From positions 1 to 56,407 of the forward strand of contig JABDBE010000015.1 of assembly GCA_013288805.1 (NCBI GenBank): 56,407 nucleotides of DNA, in the 5' to 3' direction. Positions 39,692 to 46,961 of the stretch are shown here, piece after piece. Each line of letters opens with the position of its first letter. Position 1 is the stretch's first letter. This stretch comes from Acidobacteriota bacterium (GTDB taxonomy: Bacteria; Acidobacteriota; Terriglobia; Terriglobales; Acidobacteriaceae). The position numbers and the translations under genes are program-made. A model generated the notes under the pieces. The model saw only the letters and a list, made by a program, of their open reading frames with translations, was not told the DNA's origin and did not search any database.

Positions 39692-39960
39692 CCGTCCGGT
39701 GGACTGTTTGGGATTGACCAAGAGGTGGTCACTCTACGTGGCCTCTACGGCAACTCCGGGTCCTGGCGCGACCTCACGCCAGGCGGATCGAATCCAAACT
39801 CACCGATAGTGTGCGGACTGTAGCTGCCTAGCGCGTGAACGCCCGGCAGCCCCGCTTAGAGCAACCCGCTCTAAGTCTCAGCCACCTCACCTGGTCTTAG
39901 ACTCCCACTACAGTTACTACAATCAGAACTTGTCATTCGACCACCTCCTTTCCGGTGTAA
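39652..39960 (-). ncRNA. Candidate structured RNA with embedded 21-codon frame
   Basis: About 310 bases between a good promoter and a terminator, with no other gene. A perfect 9-bp helix can form between GAGGTGGTC (39939-39947), which includes the Shine-Dalgarno, and GACCACCTC (39722-39730), read on the minus strand. Inside it are hairpins CTTAGAGC/GCTCTAAG (39855-39875, which contains the stop codon of the small frame), CCTGGCG/CGCCAGG (39762-39783) and GCTGCC/GGCAGC (39823-39850). I do not recognise a known class: no tmRNA, 6S, RNase P or SRP features. Either the RNA or the peptide could be the product. Confidence 0.55.
39871..39936 (-). CDS. 21-aa peptide with Cys-x2-Cys
   Basis: Minus-strand ATG at 39936 has a perfect AAAGGAGG at 39944-39951, seven bases away, the best ribosome binding site in the window. 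The frame reads 'MTSSDCSNCSGSLRPGEV' and then three more residues before TAG. It carries Cys6 and Cys9 (CxxC), a Gly and a Pro-Gly turn, and no hydrophobic segment. Too short for database families I can recall. The strong signals before and after it suggest that it is translated, but coding cannot be tested by eye. Confidence 0.5.
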   Translation of the reverse strand: MTSSDCSNCSGSLRPGEVAET

Positions 39961-39966
39961 TCCGAC

Positions 39967-39994
39967 ATTAGTACAAAATCCCCCGTCAGGTCAA
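39967..39994 (-). promoter_or_regulatory. Sigma-70-type promoter for the small RNA/peptide
   Basis: Minus strand: -35 TTGACC (39989-39994), 16 bases, -10 ACTAAT (39967-39972). Transcription would start near 39960, about 24 bases before the ATG. Confidence 0.5.
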
Positions 39995-40069
39995 CCGGCA
40001 AGAATGTGTTTTTAGCCGCACAGTGTCTGCGTGGTCAGCCGTATCATTTCTCTCTTAGTCTTAAGGAAG

Positions 40070-40170
40070 CGTCATCCTGAACCACCCGAGTTTTTTCTCA
40101 ACGCGGGCGAAGGGCCTGCCCCGAGCAAAGCCGAGCGGATCTCACGGGACGACTTCGAAGGGTCCTGATT
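40070..40170. repeat. Probable dispersed intergenic repeat
   Basis: GTCATCCTGAAC...GCGAAGGGCCTG followed by GACTTCGAAGG and TCCTGA. It resembles the GTCATCC/GGATGAC elements elsewhere in the window but is longer and less regular. Confidence 0.4.
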
Positions 40171-40176
40171 CCTAGA

Positions 40177-40210
40177 TCAAAAAGCACGAGCCGCCGAGTA
40201 AAACGGCGGC
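40177..40210 (-). terminator. Rho-independent terminator of the DksA/TraR gene
   Basis: Minus-strand stem GCCGCCG/CGGCGGC (7 bp, 7-base loop) followed by TCGTGCTTTTTGAT, 30 bases after the stop codon. Confidence 0.75.
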
Positions 40211-40239
40211 CCATCTATTACCAAACGCAATGCACTGGC

Positions 40240-40608
40240 CTACCCGTGCGTTTCTTCCAGCAAACCCTGTTCGGCCTTCTCCTGGCACTCGATACAATGG
40301 CGCGTCCACGGCACTGCCTCCAGCCGCTTGGCGTTGATCTCTTTGCCGCAGGAGATGCATTCGCCAAAGCTGCCCTCGCGAATGCGCGACAACGCATTTT
40401 CGACCATCTGCAGCAGTTGGCGGTCGTTGTTGCTCTGGTGAAAAAGAAATTCTTTGGTGTAAGAGCTGGCAGCGCGGTCGGCGATGTCTTGCGCCGAATC
40501 CTCATCGACCGTGCGCCCATCCTGTTCCGTCCGCGAGACCATGCGGCGCAACTCGTGTTGCCGCGTCTCCAGCCTCTTCTTGAATGCTTCCAGCTTCTTT
40601 TTATCCAT
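40240..40608 (-). CDS. DksA/TraR family zinc-finger protein
   Basis: 122 aa. Helical N-terminal coiled coil ('KLEAFKKRLETRQHELRRM'), a DxxDxA-like acidic tip ('DEDSAQDIADRA') and a C4 zinc finger ('CISCGKEI...CIEC'). DksA family proteins bind the secondary channel of RNA polymerase and modulate promoters, often with ppGpp. The ATG at 40608 gives 'MDKKKLEAF'; a GTG five codons earlier is the alternative. A terminator follows. Confidence 0.9.
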   Translation of the reverse strand: MDKKKLEAFKKRLETRQHELRRMVSRTEQDGRTVDEDSAQDIADRAASSYTKEFLFHQSNNDRQLLQMVENALSRIREGSFGECISCGKEINAKRLEAVPWTRHCIECQEKAEQGLLEETHG

Positions 40609-40834
40609 GGATAATAACTTCACTATTTGTGGCCCTTCCTAGCTCGTTCACGCCCATAAGGCCAAACGAAGATGATATGCGCCTAAATTGAGATGCGTCA
40701 ACTGGCCTTCGGGATTCGAGGGTGGCTGAAATAGCGTGTTGGTCGATGTGTAAAAGTTTGTCATAAACTTTCGAGGTCGCATTTTCGGAATTCTTCTTGG
40801 CTGATTCTCTCTGCAAGAAGGTTGGAGTATTGGA

Positions 40835-41767
40835 TCATCCGGCCCGATTGCATAAGGTCGCGCTTAGCCCGTACAGCAGTGGAAGATAGACGATCGAGGC
40901 TGTCAGGAGCCGGCGTGCGGCAACTCTCGAACGCCGGAACACGAATTCCCATCCGTAGTACGTGAATCCTATTCCCAGAAGAGCCACTGCACAGTAAAAA
41001 GTCGCCGCATGCCGTGTTGGAAATTGCATGATGCTGATTGCGACGAGAGCAAGGAGCGGCAATAGAGTTTGCACAATCACGAATGGAACCCTCGCATTGC
41101 CCTTGGGCAGAACCAAATAGCCCGCGCGGTCATAGTCTTCGCGGTACATCCATGCGATTGCCATGAAGTGTGGAAACTGCCACAGGAAGAGCACGGCGTA
41201 CAAAATCCCCGCTTCGATATTCAATCGGCCGGAGGCCGCAGCCCAACCAATGAGAGGCGGTACCGCACCCGGAAAAGCACCGACGAGAACGCACAACGGT
41301 GTTTTTCGCTTGAGCGGGGTGTACACGAACAGATAGATCAACAAGGTCAAAGTTGCGAGCACACTCGCGAGCAGGTTGACAGCTATCGCGAGATAGATGC
41401 TGCCGAGCGCTGCCAATGCGGTTCCGAAGGCCAGAACTGCTGACGGTTTCAGACGGCCAGCTGCGGCTGGACGGCGGGCGGTTCGGCGCATTTGCGCATC
41501 GAACTTTCGTTCGAGGTATTGGTTTAGCGTGCCGGTCCCACTTGCTACCAGCAAGGTTCCGAGCAAAGTGTTGAATAGCCCAGCGAACGAAAACTGCCCA
41601 TCGCGTGCCGAAGCCAGATAAAACCCTACAAAAGTTGTGATTAAGATCAGGAAGTTCACTTCTGGCTTGGTGAGCGCCCAGTAGTCTGCGAGCAGCGTAG
41701 ATCTCCCAAAATGGCGCTGCTGCATTGCGGTGGAAGACAACTCGGAAAGTGCGGACCGGTGTGACAT
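40835..41767 (-). CDS. ctaB: Protohaem IX farnesyltransferase (haem O synthase)
   Basis: 310 aa UbiA-type membrane enzyme adding a farnesyl chain to haem B, the first step to haem A of the oxidase encoded upstream. Eight or nine spans. Motifs: 'NQYLERKFDAQMRRTARRP' (first Asp-rich motif) and 'YTPLKRKTPL'. Last gene of the respiratory operon, starting one base after the ctaG stop. Confidence 0.94.
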   Translation of the reverse strand: MSHRSALSELSSTAMQQRHFGRSTLLADYWALTKPEVNFLILITTFVGFYLASARDGQFSFAGLFNTLLGTLLVASGTGTLNQYLERKFDAQMRRTARRPAAAGRLKPSAVLAFGTALAALGSIYLAIAVNLLASVLATLTLLIYLFVYTPLKRKTPLCVLVGAFPGAVPPLIGWAAASGRLNIEAGILYAVLFLWQFPHFMAIAWMYREDYDRAGYLVLPKGNARVPFVIVQTLLPLLALVAISIMQFPTRHAATFYCAVALLGIGFTYYGWEFVFRRSRVAARRLLTASIVYLPLLYGLSATLCNRAG

Positions 41768-41768
41768 T

Positions 41769-42659
41769 TCAGACTGCGTCCATCCTGTGCGGATCCGCGT
41801 GCCGTAGTGCTACGGCGCGCGAGTCGAATTGCGGAATCGCGAGGTCTTCCGATTGATAGGGCGATCGATGGAGCGATCGATGGGGCGAGAGTAAACGCGC
41901 GGTGAAGACCGTCCCGGCGATTACGTAGACGACTGTAACGCAAGTCCACATCAACGCAGCGGCGCATTGCTGGTCTTCTAGAGCAGATTGGCCAAAGGAA
42001 TGAGGAGAAGACAAAAACACCGGGTAAACCACACGATCACAGAACACCAGAAATCCCGAAAGAATATCGCACGGCAAGGTAGCCAAAAACAGATAAAGAA
42101 GAATGGACGATTCTGGCCACTTTAAGCTGTATTGCAATGGCCGGACGACCGGCAACCAGAATAGAAGTCCGGTTGCGAGAAACGATGCTTGCTCAGCCTC
42201 ATGCCATATTTGCGATCGCATGCCGAGCATGAACACCGAAGGAATATGCCACAGAACTAATGCGCCTGCCGCTGCGAACCAGCAGAGTGCCGGGTGAGTT
42301 ACAACGCTTGCCAATCGCTGCATTGGTCCAGATCGGAAGAATCGCGTTCGCAATCCGTGCGCCGGTAGTTTTCGAGGCATGCCCAGCAAGATCAAGGCAG
42401 GCGCAAATGTCATGAGAAGAAGATGTTGAACCATGTGCGCGGTCAGCGTTTCATGATCGAGTGCAGCCAGAGGTGAAGCCGTTGCAATCCAGATGAACAA
42501 CAGGCCGAGTAGAAAACTGCCGGCGCGCCAGCCCTCGACGTTGTCGTGGTCGTGGCTGCGAGCGGCGAGCCATCCGCGCAAGTAGAGAAAAGCGGCCACG
42601 ATCAAGGCGCCTGAAACCCAGAATGACTCGGACGCGCCGTGATGAATATGCGGGATCAT
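41769..42659 (-). CDS. ctaG: caa3-type oxidase assembly protein CtaG
   Basis: 296 aa, seven or so membrane spans, caa3_CtaG family. Conserved His-rich motifs at the membrane surface, 'HMVQHLLLM' and 'VLWHIPSVF', fit a copper-delivery role for the CuB site (inferred from the Bacillus type). The C-terminal tail (about 262-296) is soluble and basic and contains a short duplication. It sits between the cytochrome b gene and ctaB in the operon. Confidence 0.9.
   Translation of the reverse strand: MIPHIHHGASESFWVSGALIVAAFLYLRGWLAARSHDHDNVEGWRAGSFLLGLLFIWIATASPLAALDHETLTAHMVQHLLLMTFAPALILLGMPRKLPAHGLRTRFFRSGPMQRLASVVTHPALCWFAAAGALVLWHIPSVFMLGMRSQIWHEAEQASFLATGLLFWLPVVRPLQYSLKWPESSILLYLFLATLPCDILSGFLVFCDRVVYPVFLSSPHSFGQSALEDQQCAAALMWTCVTVVYVIAGTVFTARLLSPHRSLHRSPYQSEDLAIPQFDSRAVALRHADPHRMDAV
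41861..41883. repeat. Tandem GCGATCGATGG in ctaG
   Basis: Two copies of GCGATCGATGG, one base apart, encode the 'HRSLHRS' part of the CtaG tail. Probable slippage event outside the membrane core. Confidence 0.65.
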
Positions 42660-42666
42660 CGGCGGC

Positions 42667-44154
42667 CTATGGTTGAGTCCCGGACGTTTTCACTTGGCCG
42701 TTGTTAAGGACCAGTTCGCGTGCCGCATCGCGAGCCGGCAGTTGTCCTGCCGGGTGCAAGGTCTCAAGGAAAGCTACGAGCGCGGTAGTCTCTGCCGGAC
42801 TCAAGTTGTTCCCGTAGGCAGGCATGTTGCCGCCGCCTTGAATTACCTGCCGAATGAGCTGGTCCTGCGTCAGCCGCACCGCAACGCTGTCCAAGGCTGG
42901 CCCTCTTTGTCCACCCGTGTCGCCAAGAGAGTGGCAGTTGCGACACTGCTTGACCTGAAACACCAGCGCACCTTGTCGCTCGAGCGCGGTCGTGCCATGA
43001 ATGTAGCGGTCGGGCACGGGATCGCCGCTCCAGGCGCTCATGTGCGGACTCCAGGGCGTGAACTGGGCCATGCGAGTAAAGGTGCCGAGAGTAATCGCGA
43101 TGAGCAGCACGGTAACAACCGCAATCGGCCGGCGCTTCCAACTTTTTTCGCCTTCTCCTGAAAGAAACGGCAGAAGAATCAAGCCAAGAATTACTAAAGG
43201 CGGGACGATGAGAAGGAATGGCGTCTCGAGCGATGGAGGAAGAAGTGAAAGTAGCGCGTAGAGCCAAAGGAAAAAGTAATCGGGCTTGGGCGCAGTTTGG
43301 ATGATTGTCGGGTCAGGCTGACCTGTGGGCCCAAAAGGGCCGAAATAAAAAGCGCACGCTGTGACCGCAAGAATGATGAACCCGGCGAAAAACATGTCTT
43401 TCCATATCGCATACGGAACGAAGGGTGCACCATCTTTCTTAGTCAAAGCGTGATATTCGGCCTCATAGGTCGCTCGTCTTACGATGCGTCCCGGCATCGG
43501 CCATTCGTTGATGCCCAGTTTCAAGACCATCAAGACATGGAGGCAGACGAGCCCGATCAGCAGTCCGGGAATCACGAATACGTGCAAAGCAAAAAACCGG
43601 GAGAGCGTTGCGCCCGCGATGATAGGCCCACCCAGCATTAGTTTCACGACAAAAGGACCGATGACGGGAACGCGGCTGGCAATCGACGCTCCGATTCCGA
43701 GGCCCCAGTAGGCGTCCTGATCGAAGCGCATGACTTGACCGGTAAATGCCATGCCCAGAGTCATCAATAAGAGAAAGACTCCGAGAATCCAGGTCAGCTC
43801 GCGGGGATATTTGTGAGCTCCAAAGAGAAACACCTGCACCATATGAATTAGGACGATGGCAACCATGAAGTTGGAGCCCCATCCATGCATGGCGCGGATG
43901 AACCAGCCAAGAGCGACCTGATGATTCAGGGCCTGCAGGCTGCTCCATGCTTCGCCGGCCGAGGGCACATAAATGAGCGCCAGCAGAATTCCGGTGGCCA
44001 CCTGCAGAAGAAATATGGTGAGAGCGGCGCTGCCAAAGACATAGAACCAGCTTGCCGTACTTCGCGGCACGGGATGCTCAGCGGCTTCTCGAATCGGCGC
44101 CGCGAGCTGCAGGCGATGATCGAACCATTCGCCGATTCTCTTGATCAGGCGCAT
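42667..44154 (-). CDS. Cytochrome b fused to a cytochrome c domain
   Basis: 495 aa quinol:cytochrome c reductase core. The haem b ligands are two pairs, 'HGWGSNFMVAIVLIH' and 'HVFVIPGLLIGLVCLH', and the quinol-site equivalent of PEWY is 'PDYFFLW'. The first ~380 residues thus hold the b6 and subunit IV parts in one chain. A C-terminal cytochrome c domain carries one haem site 'CRNCH'. Such a qcrB-type fusion supplies its own cytochrome c. It overlaps the Rieske gene by 10 bases. Confidence 0.93.
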   Translation of the reverse strand: MRLIKRIGEWFDHRLQLAAPIREAAEHPVPRSTASWFYVFGSAALTIFLLQVATGILLALIYVPSAGEAWSSLQALNHQVALGWFIRAMHGWGSNFMVAIVLIHMVQVFLFGAHKYPRELTWILGVFLLLMTLGMAFTGQVMRFDQDAYWGLGIGASIASRVPVIGPFVVKLMLGGPIIAGATLSRFFALHVFVIPGLLIGLVCLHVLMVLKLGINEWPMPGRIVRRATYEAEYHALTKKDGAPFVPYAIWKDMFFAGFIILAVTACAFYFGPFGPTGQPDPTIIQTAPKPDYFFLWLYALLSLLPPSLETPFLLIVPPLVILGLILLPFLSGEGEKSWKRRPIAVVTVLLIAITLGTFTRMAQFTPWSPHMSAWSGDPVPDRYIHGTTALERQGALVFQVKQCRNCHSLGDTGGQRGPALDSVAVRLTQDQLIRQVIQGGGNMPAYGNNLSPAETTALVAFLETLHPAGQLPARDAARELVLNNGQVKTSGTQP

Positions 44155-44714
44155 TGCGGTTTCTCCGAGGTCAGACGCGCTACTGGGTCGCCGGGGGTTG
44201 GCAGCTGTCCGGCGTCAATCGTGAGCACTCCGTTTTCGATTCTGTATTGATATTCGAAGAGCCCGCGTTCTGGTGGTCCAGACGCACGCGAGCCATCGCG
44301 ATAATATGCGCCGCCGTGACACGGACACATGAACAGGCCGGATTGGGGGAACCAGCGGACGGGGCAGCCGAGATGTGCGCAGTTAATGGCAAACACCTGA
44401 AATTGATCGCCCGCGATGCGGCGCACCCAGCACGCCGTGTCTACAGTCTTTCCATCGGTTGGCATGACCAGGGGATTTTGAAACGTAGCCATCCGCGTCT
44501 CTCCCTCGGGAAAGTTGCTGACATCTCCGAGGCGCACCCACGAAAGATAGCCATTCCCGCGACCACCAGTGATGGAGGAAAAAAGGAAGCGCGCAACCGG
44601 CAGAGCCACTACGATCGCGGCGAATCCGTTGAACAGGATTCCCAGCTTCATGAAGAATCCGCGTCGCGAAAGGCCAGCTTCAGCGGGCGGGGTCGTGACA
44701 GTGTTTGTTGACAT
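44145..44714 (-). CDS. Rieske iron-sulfur protein
   Basis: 189 aa. Tat-type N-terminus 'LSRRGFFMKLG' with one membrane anchor, then the [2Fe-2S] box 1 'CAHLGC' and box 2 'CPCHGG' with the two His and two Cys ligands and the disulfide Cys pair. Redox partner of the cytochrome b encoded next. Its stop overlaps the start of that gene, a sign of coupling. Confidence 0.95.
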   Translation of the reverse strand: MSTNTVTTPPAEAGLSRRGFFMKLGILFNGFAAIVVALPVARFLFSSITGGRGNGYLSWVRLGDVSNFPEGETRMATFQNPLVMPTDGKTVDTACWVRRIAGDQFQVFAINCAHLGCPVRWFPQSGLFMCPCHGGAYYRDGSRASGPPERGLFEYQYRIENGVLTIDAGQLPTPGDPVARLTSEKPQCA

Positions 44715-44726
44715 CTTATTTCTCCG

Positions 44727-45476
44727 TCATTTCTCGGGGTGTTGCGCATAGTTTGAAGCGGAATAAGGCTGCCCCGGATTCTGCGAACGCCGAGATGCCA
44801 GCCAAGCGACCACGTCTGTAATTTCCTGGTCGGCCATGGGCATTCCGGGAACATCGCCGCGCCAGTCGGGTGCGCCTAATTCCGGCCTGCCTGTGATTAC
44901 GATCGTGCGCAGTGCCTGATCGCTGACCAGCGCCAGGAATGAATCATTGGTGATGGCGCTTCCCTTCGAGGTCCCCCCGCCTTCGGAACCGTGGCAGGAT
45001 GCGCAATATTTTCCAAACACGACTTGGCCATGATCGACGTCCCCCGCGGCTTTTGCCGCGTATGAGGGTGGATTGGCTCCATCGAGAACTTCTTTGCGCC
45101 CCCAGCGAGAGAAGACTCCACTCGCAATTACGTCGATCTGCTGCTCGGTCAGCATTCCGCCTGCACGCTGCGCGAACGCGGGCATCGATGTTCCGTGGAC
45201 GCCGTTGGCGACAACGTTGCGCATTCTGGTTTCATCGACGATGGCCAGGTACACGGGATTCGCCAGGGCGATAGCCGCTCCTCCACGGCCTTGCGCGCCG
45301 TGGCAGCCAGCACAGTTCTGGGCGTACAGAGTGCTGAAGTCCAAAACCTGGTTCGGGGCGACTGATTCCGTGTTGGTTTGCGGTCTACCGCCTGGAGCGC
45401 TGCAAGCAGCAAGTATCACCAAGCTGAGAACCGCGAGCGCAGAGAGAGTTTTCATCCACTTCAACTTCATCTTCAT
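44727..45476 (-). CDS. Dihaem cytochrome c lipoprotein
   Basis: 249 aa from the ATG at 45476, which overlaps the stop of the upstream gene (TAATG). A lipoprotein signal ends 'VILAAC'. Two class I cytochrome c domains follow, with haem sites 'CAGCHG' and 'CASCHG'. Anchored at the periplasmic face, it may carry electrons between the bc complex and the oxidase. A frame extension to 45641 is not signal-peptide-like and is rejected. Confidence 0.92.
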   Translation of the reverse strand: MKMKLKWMKTLSALAVLSLVILAACSAPGGRPQTNTESVAPNQVLDFSTLYAQNCAGCHGAQGRGGAAIALANPVYLAIVDETRMRNVVANGVHGTSMPAFAQRAGGMLTEQQIDVIASGVFSRWGRKEVLDGANPPSYAAKAAGDVDHGQVVFGKYCASCHGSEGGGTSKGSAITNDSFLALVSDQALRTIVITGRPELGAPDWRGDVPGMPMADQEITDVVAWLASRRSQNPGQPYSASNYAQHPEK

Positions 45477-46345
45477 TAGTGGTTCTCCCCGCTCTCTCGT
45501 GGTGGCATCGTTCCGGGAGCCTCGATTCCTGCCCGTAAAACGAACGAAACATTCTCGCGAGTAGGAAAGCTCGGCTGGCGCACTACCACAAGTCCAGCGA
45601 CGATTCCGAATGCGACTTGCGAAGCCATGAACCAGAGCCAATCAATGCGACTCGCGAGCAGTGGATTCAGCAGGCCCAGGATTGTGTACAGTAGTCCCGA
45701 CCACAGCGCCGGGGCAATAAGTCCTCCAAGCACAATCGGACGGCGTGGAAACATGGGCAGCATCGCGCCGTAGAGCAACCCAACAAAAATGGACACAACG
45801 CCGTGCAGAACAAAGGCAATCGCGAAAGCATCGGCATGAAATGAATACAGCTGCGCAGGTCCGAGCCTCGAGGATTCTCGATAAGCAACCGCGGCAAGGA
45901 GATTAATCGGATACCAGACGCTCCCAGCCTTCAGCACACCGTAGGTGCACGCCAATACTGCCATTGCGACGCTGCCCGCCAATCCCCCTTTCACACCTGC
46001 TGATATCGGATAGCTGTGAACCGGGAGCCAGGCTCGCAGCTGATCTGGAAGGACTGGAAGCCGTTCCACGACCCGGCGATCCGTGATCAGGCGAATGTCT
46101 TCGGGAAGGACGGGCACAGCCTCTTCATGCTCGCGCGGAAGGACTTCACGGAACCAGCCGACAGAGCCTGCTACCGCTAGCAGGGCGCCAAGACAGCTGA
46201 CTGATGCGCTCGTCACCAGGCCCGCGAACAGCAGCGCCGCCCCGAGGGCCAGAAGGAACGGCCACGCTGTCGACGCGGGGACTTCAATCTCGCGCGGAGC
46301 ACGGGGACTCTGCCCCAATTGCTCTGTCGTGGATAGTGTCGCCAT
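45476..46345 (-). CDS. Unrecognised membrane protein of the respiratory operon
   Basis: 289 aa from the ATG at 46345. Two spans near 28-70, a soluble loop with 'LPEDIRLITDRRVVERLPVLPDQ', then four or five further spans from about 120 to 255, and a basic C-terminus. I do not recognise the family. Its conserved place between ctaE and the dihaem cytochrome, with overlapping starts and stops, suggests a subunit or assembly factor linking bc complex and oxidase (inference). Confidence 0.85.
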   Translation of the reverse strand: MATLSTTEQLGQSPRAPREIEVPASTAWPFLLALGAALLFAGLVTSASVSCLGALLAVAGSVGWFREVLPREHEEAVPVLPEDIRLITDRRVVERLPVLPDQLRAWLPVHSYPISAGVKGGLAGSVAMAVLACTYGVLKAGSVWYPINLLAAVAYRESSRLGPAQLYSFHADAFAIAFVLHGVVSIFVGLLYGAMLPMFPRRPIVLGGLIAPALWSGLLYTILGLLNPLLASRIDWLWFMASQVAFGIVAGLVVVRQPSFPTRENVSFVLRAGIEAPGTMPPRESGENH

Positions 46346-46352
46346 ATAGACC

Positions 46353-46949
46353 TCAGCGTCCAAGAACGTAAACAACAGTGAAAACCACAACCCACACGGC
46401 GTCGACGAAATGCCAGTACATCGAGAGCACTGCGACGCGATCTGACTGGCTCACTCCTACACGGCCCATAAATCCGAATATCGCGACCACCAGGAGCATG
46501 ATCAGACCTACCGTGACGTGAAAGGCATGCAAGCCGACAAGCGAGTAATAAGTCGTCCCAAACAGGTTGGTCGAGATTGTGAGCCCGCGCTCGTAAATCA
46601 GCCGGTGCCATTCCTGGGCTGTGCCGTAGAGGAACAAGCCGCCCAGCGCGATGGTCAGCAGCCACAAGCCGAGAAATAATCGTCCGTAGTCCCGCTCCAA
46701 CGACTTCGCCGCAAGGTGAATGGTGAGGCTGCTCGACAACAAGCAAATCGTATAGAAGATCGGAGTCTCAAGCACTTCTCGCGGCGTTGGTCCCGCGATG
46801 CTCTTCCCCAGATAGAAGAGATAGGCAACGACGAATATCGTGAAGATCGCGGATTCCGCGATGATGAGACCGGCCATCGCGACCTTCCCACGAGATGGCA
46901 AACGCCACTCGGTTGCTGCGTTCGGAAACGAAGTTGTCACTGCAGTCAT
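46353..46949 (-). CDS. ctaE: Cytochrome c oxidase subunit III
   Basis: 198 aa, five spans, haem-copper oxidase subunit III. Typical pieces: 'MAGLIIAESAIFTIFVVAYLFYLG', 'GTTYYSLVGLHAFHVTVGLIM' and the C-terminal 'YWHFVDAVWVVVFTVVYV'. No cofactors. It starts 12 bases after ctaD ends. Confidence 0.95.
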   Translation of the reverse strand: MTAVTTSFPNAATEWRLPSRGKVAMAGLIIAESAIFTIFVVAYLFYLGKSIAGPTPREVLETPIFYTICLLSSSLTIHLAAKSLERDYGRLFLGLWLLTIALGGLFLYGTAQEWHRLIYERGLTISTNLFGTTYYSLVGLHAFHVTVGLIMLLVVAIFGFMGRVGVSQSDRVAVLSMYWHFVDAVWVVVFTVVYVLGR

Positions 46950-46961
46950 ATGATTTCGCCT

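Noticed and set aside
39652-39960. tmRNA, 6S RNA, RNase P, SRP or TPP riboswitch for the structured gap
   Set aside because: A CTGAGA box and a T-loop-like GGATTCGATCC occur on the minus strand, but the other conserved parts of each class are missing, and there is no downstream gene on that strand for a riboswitch to control.
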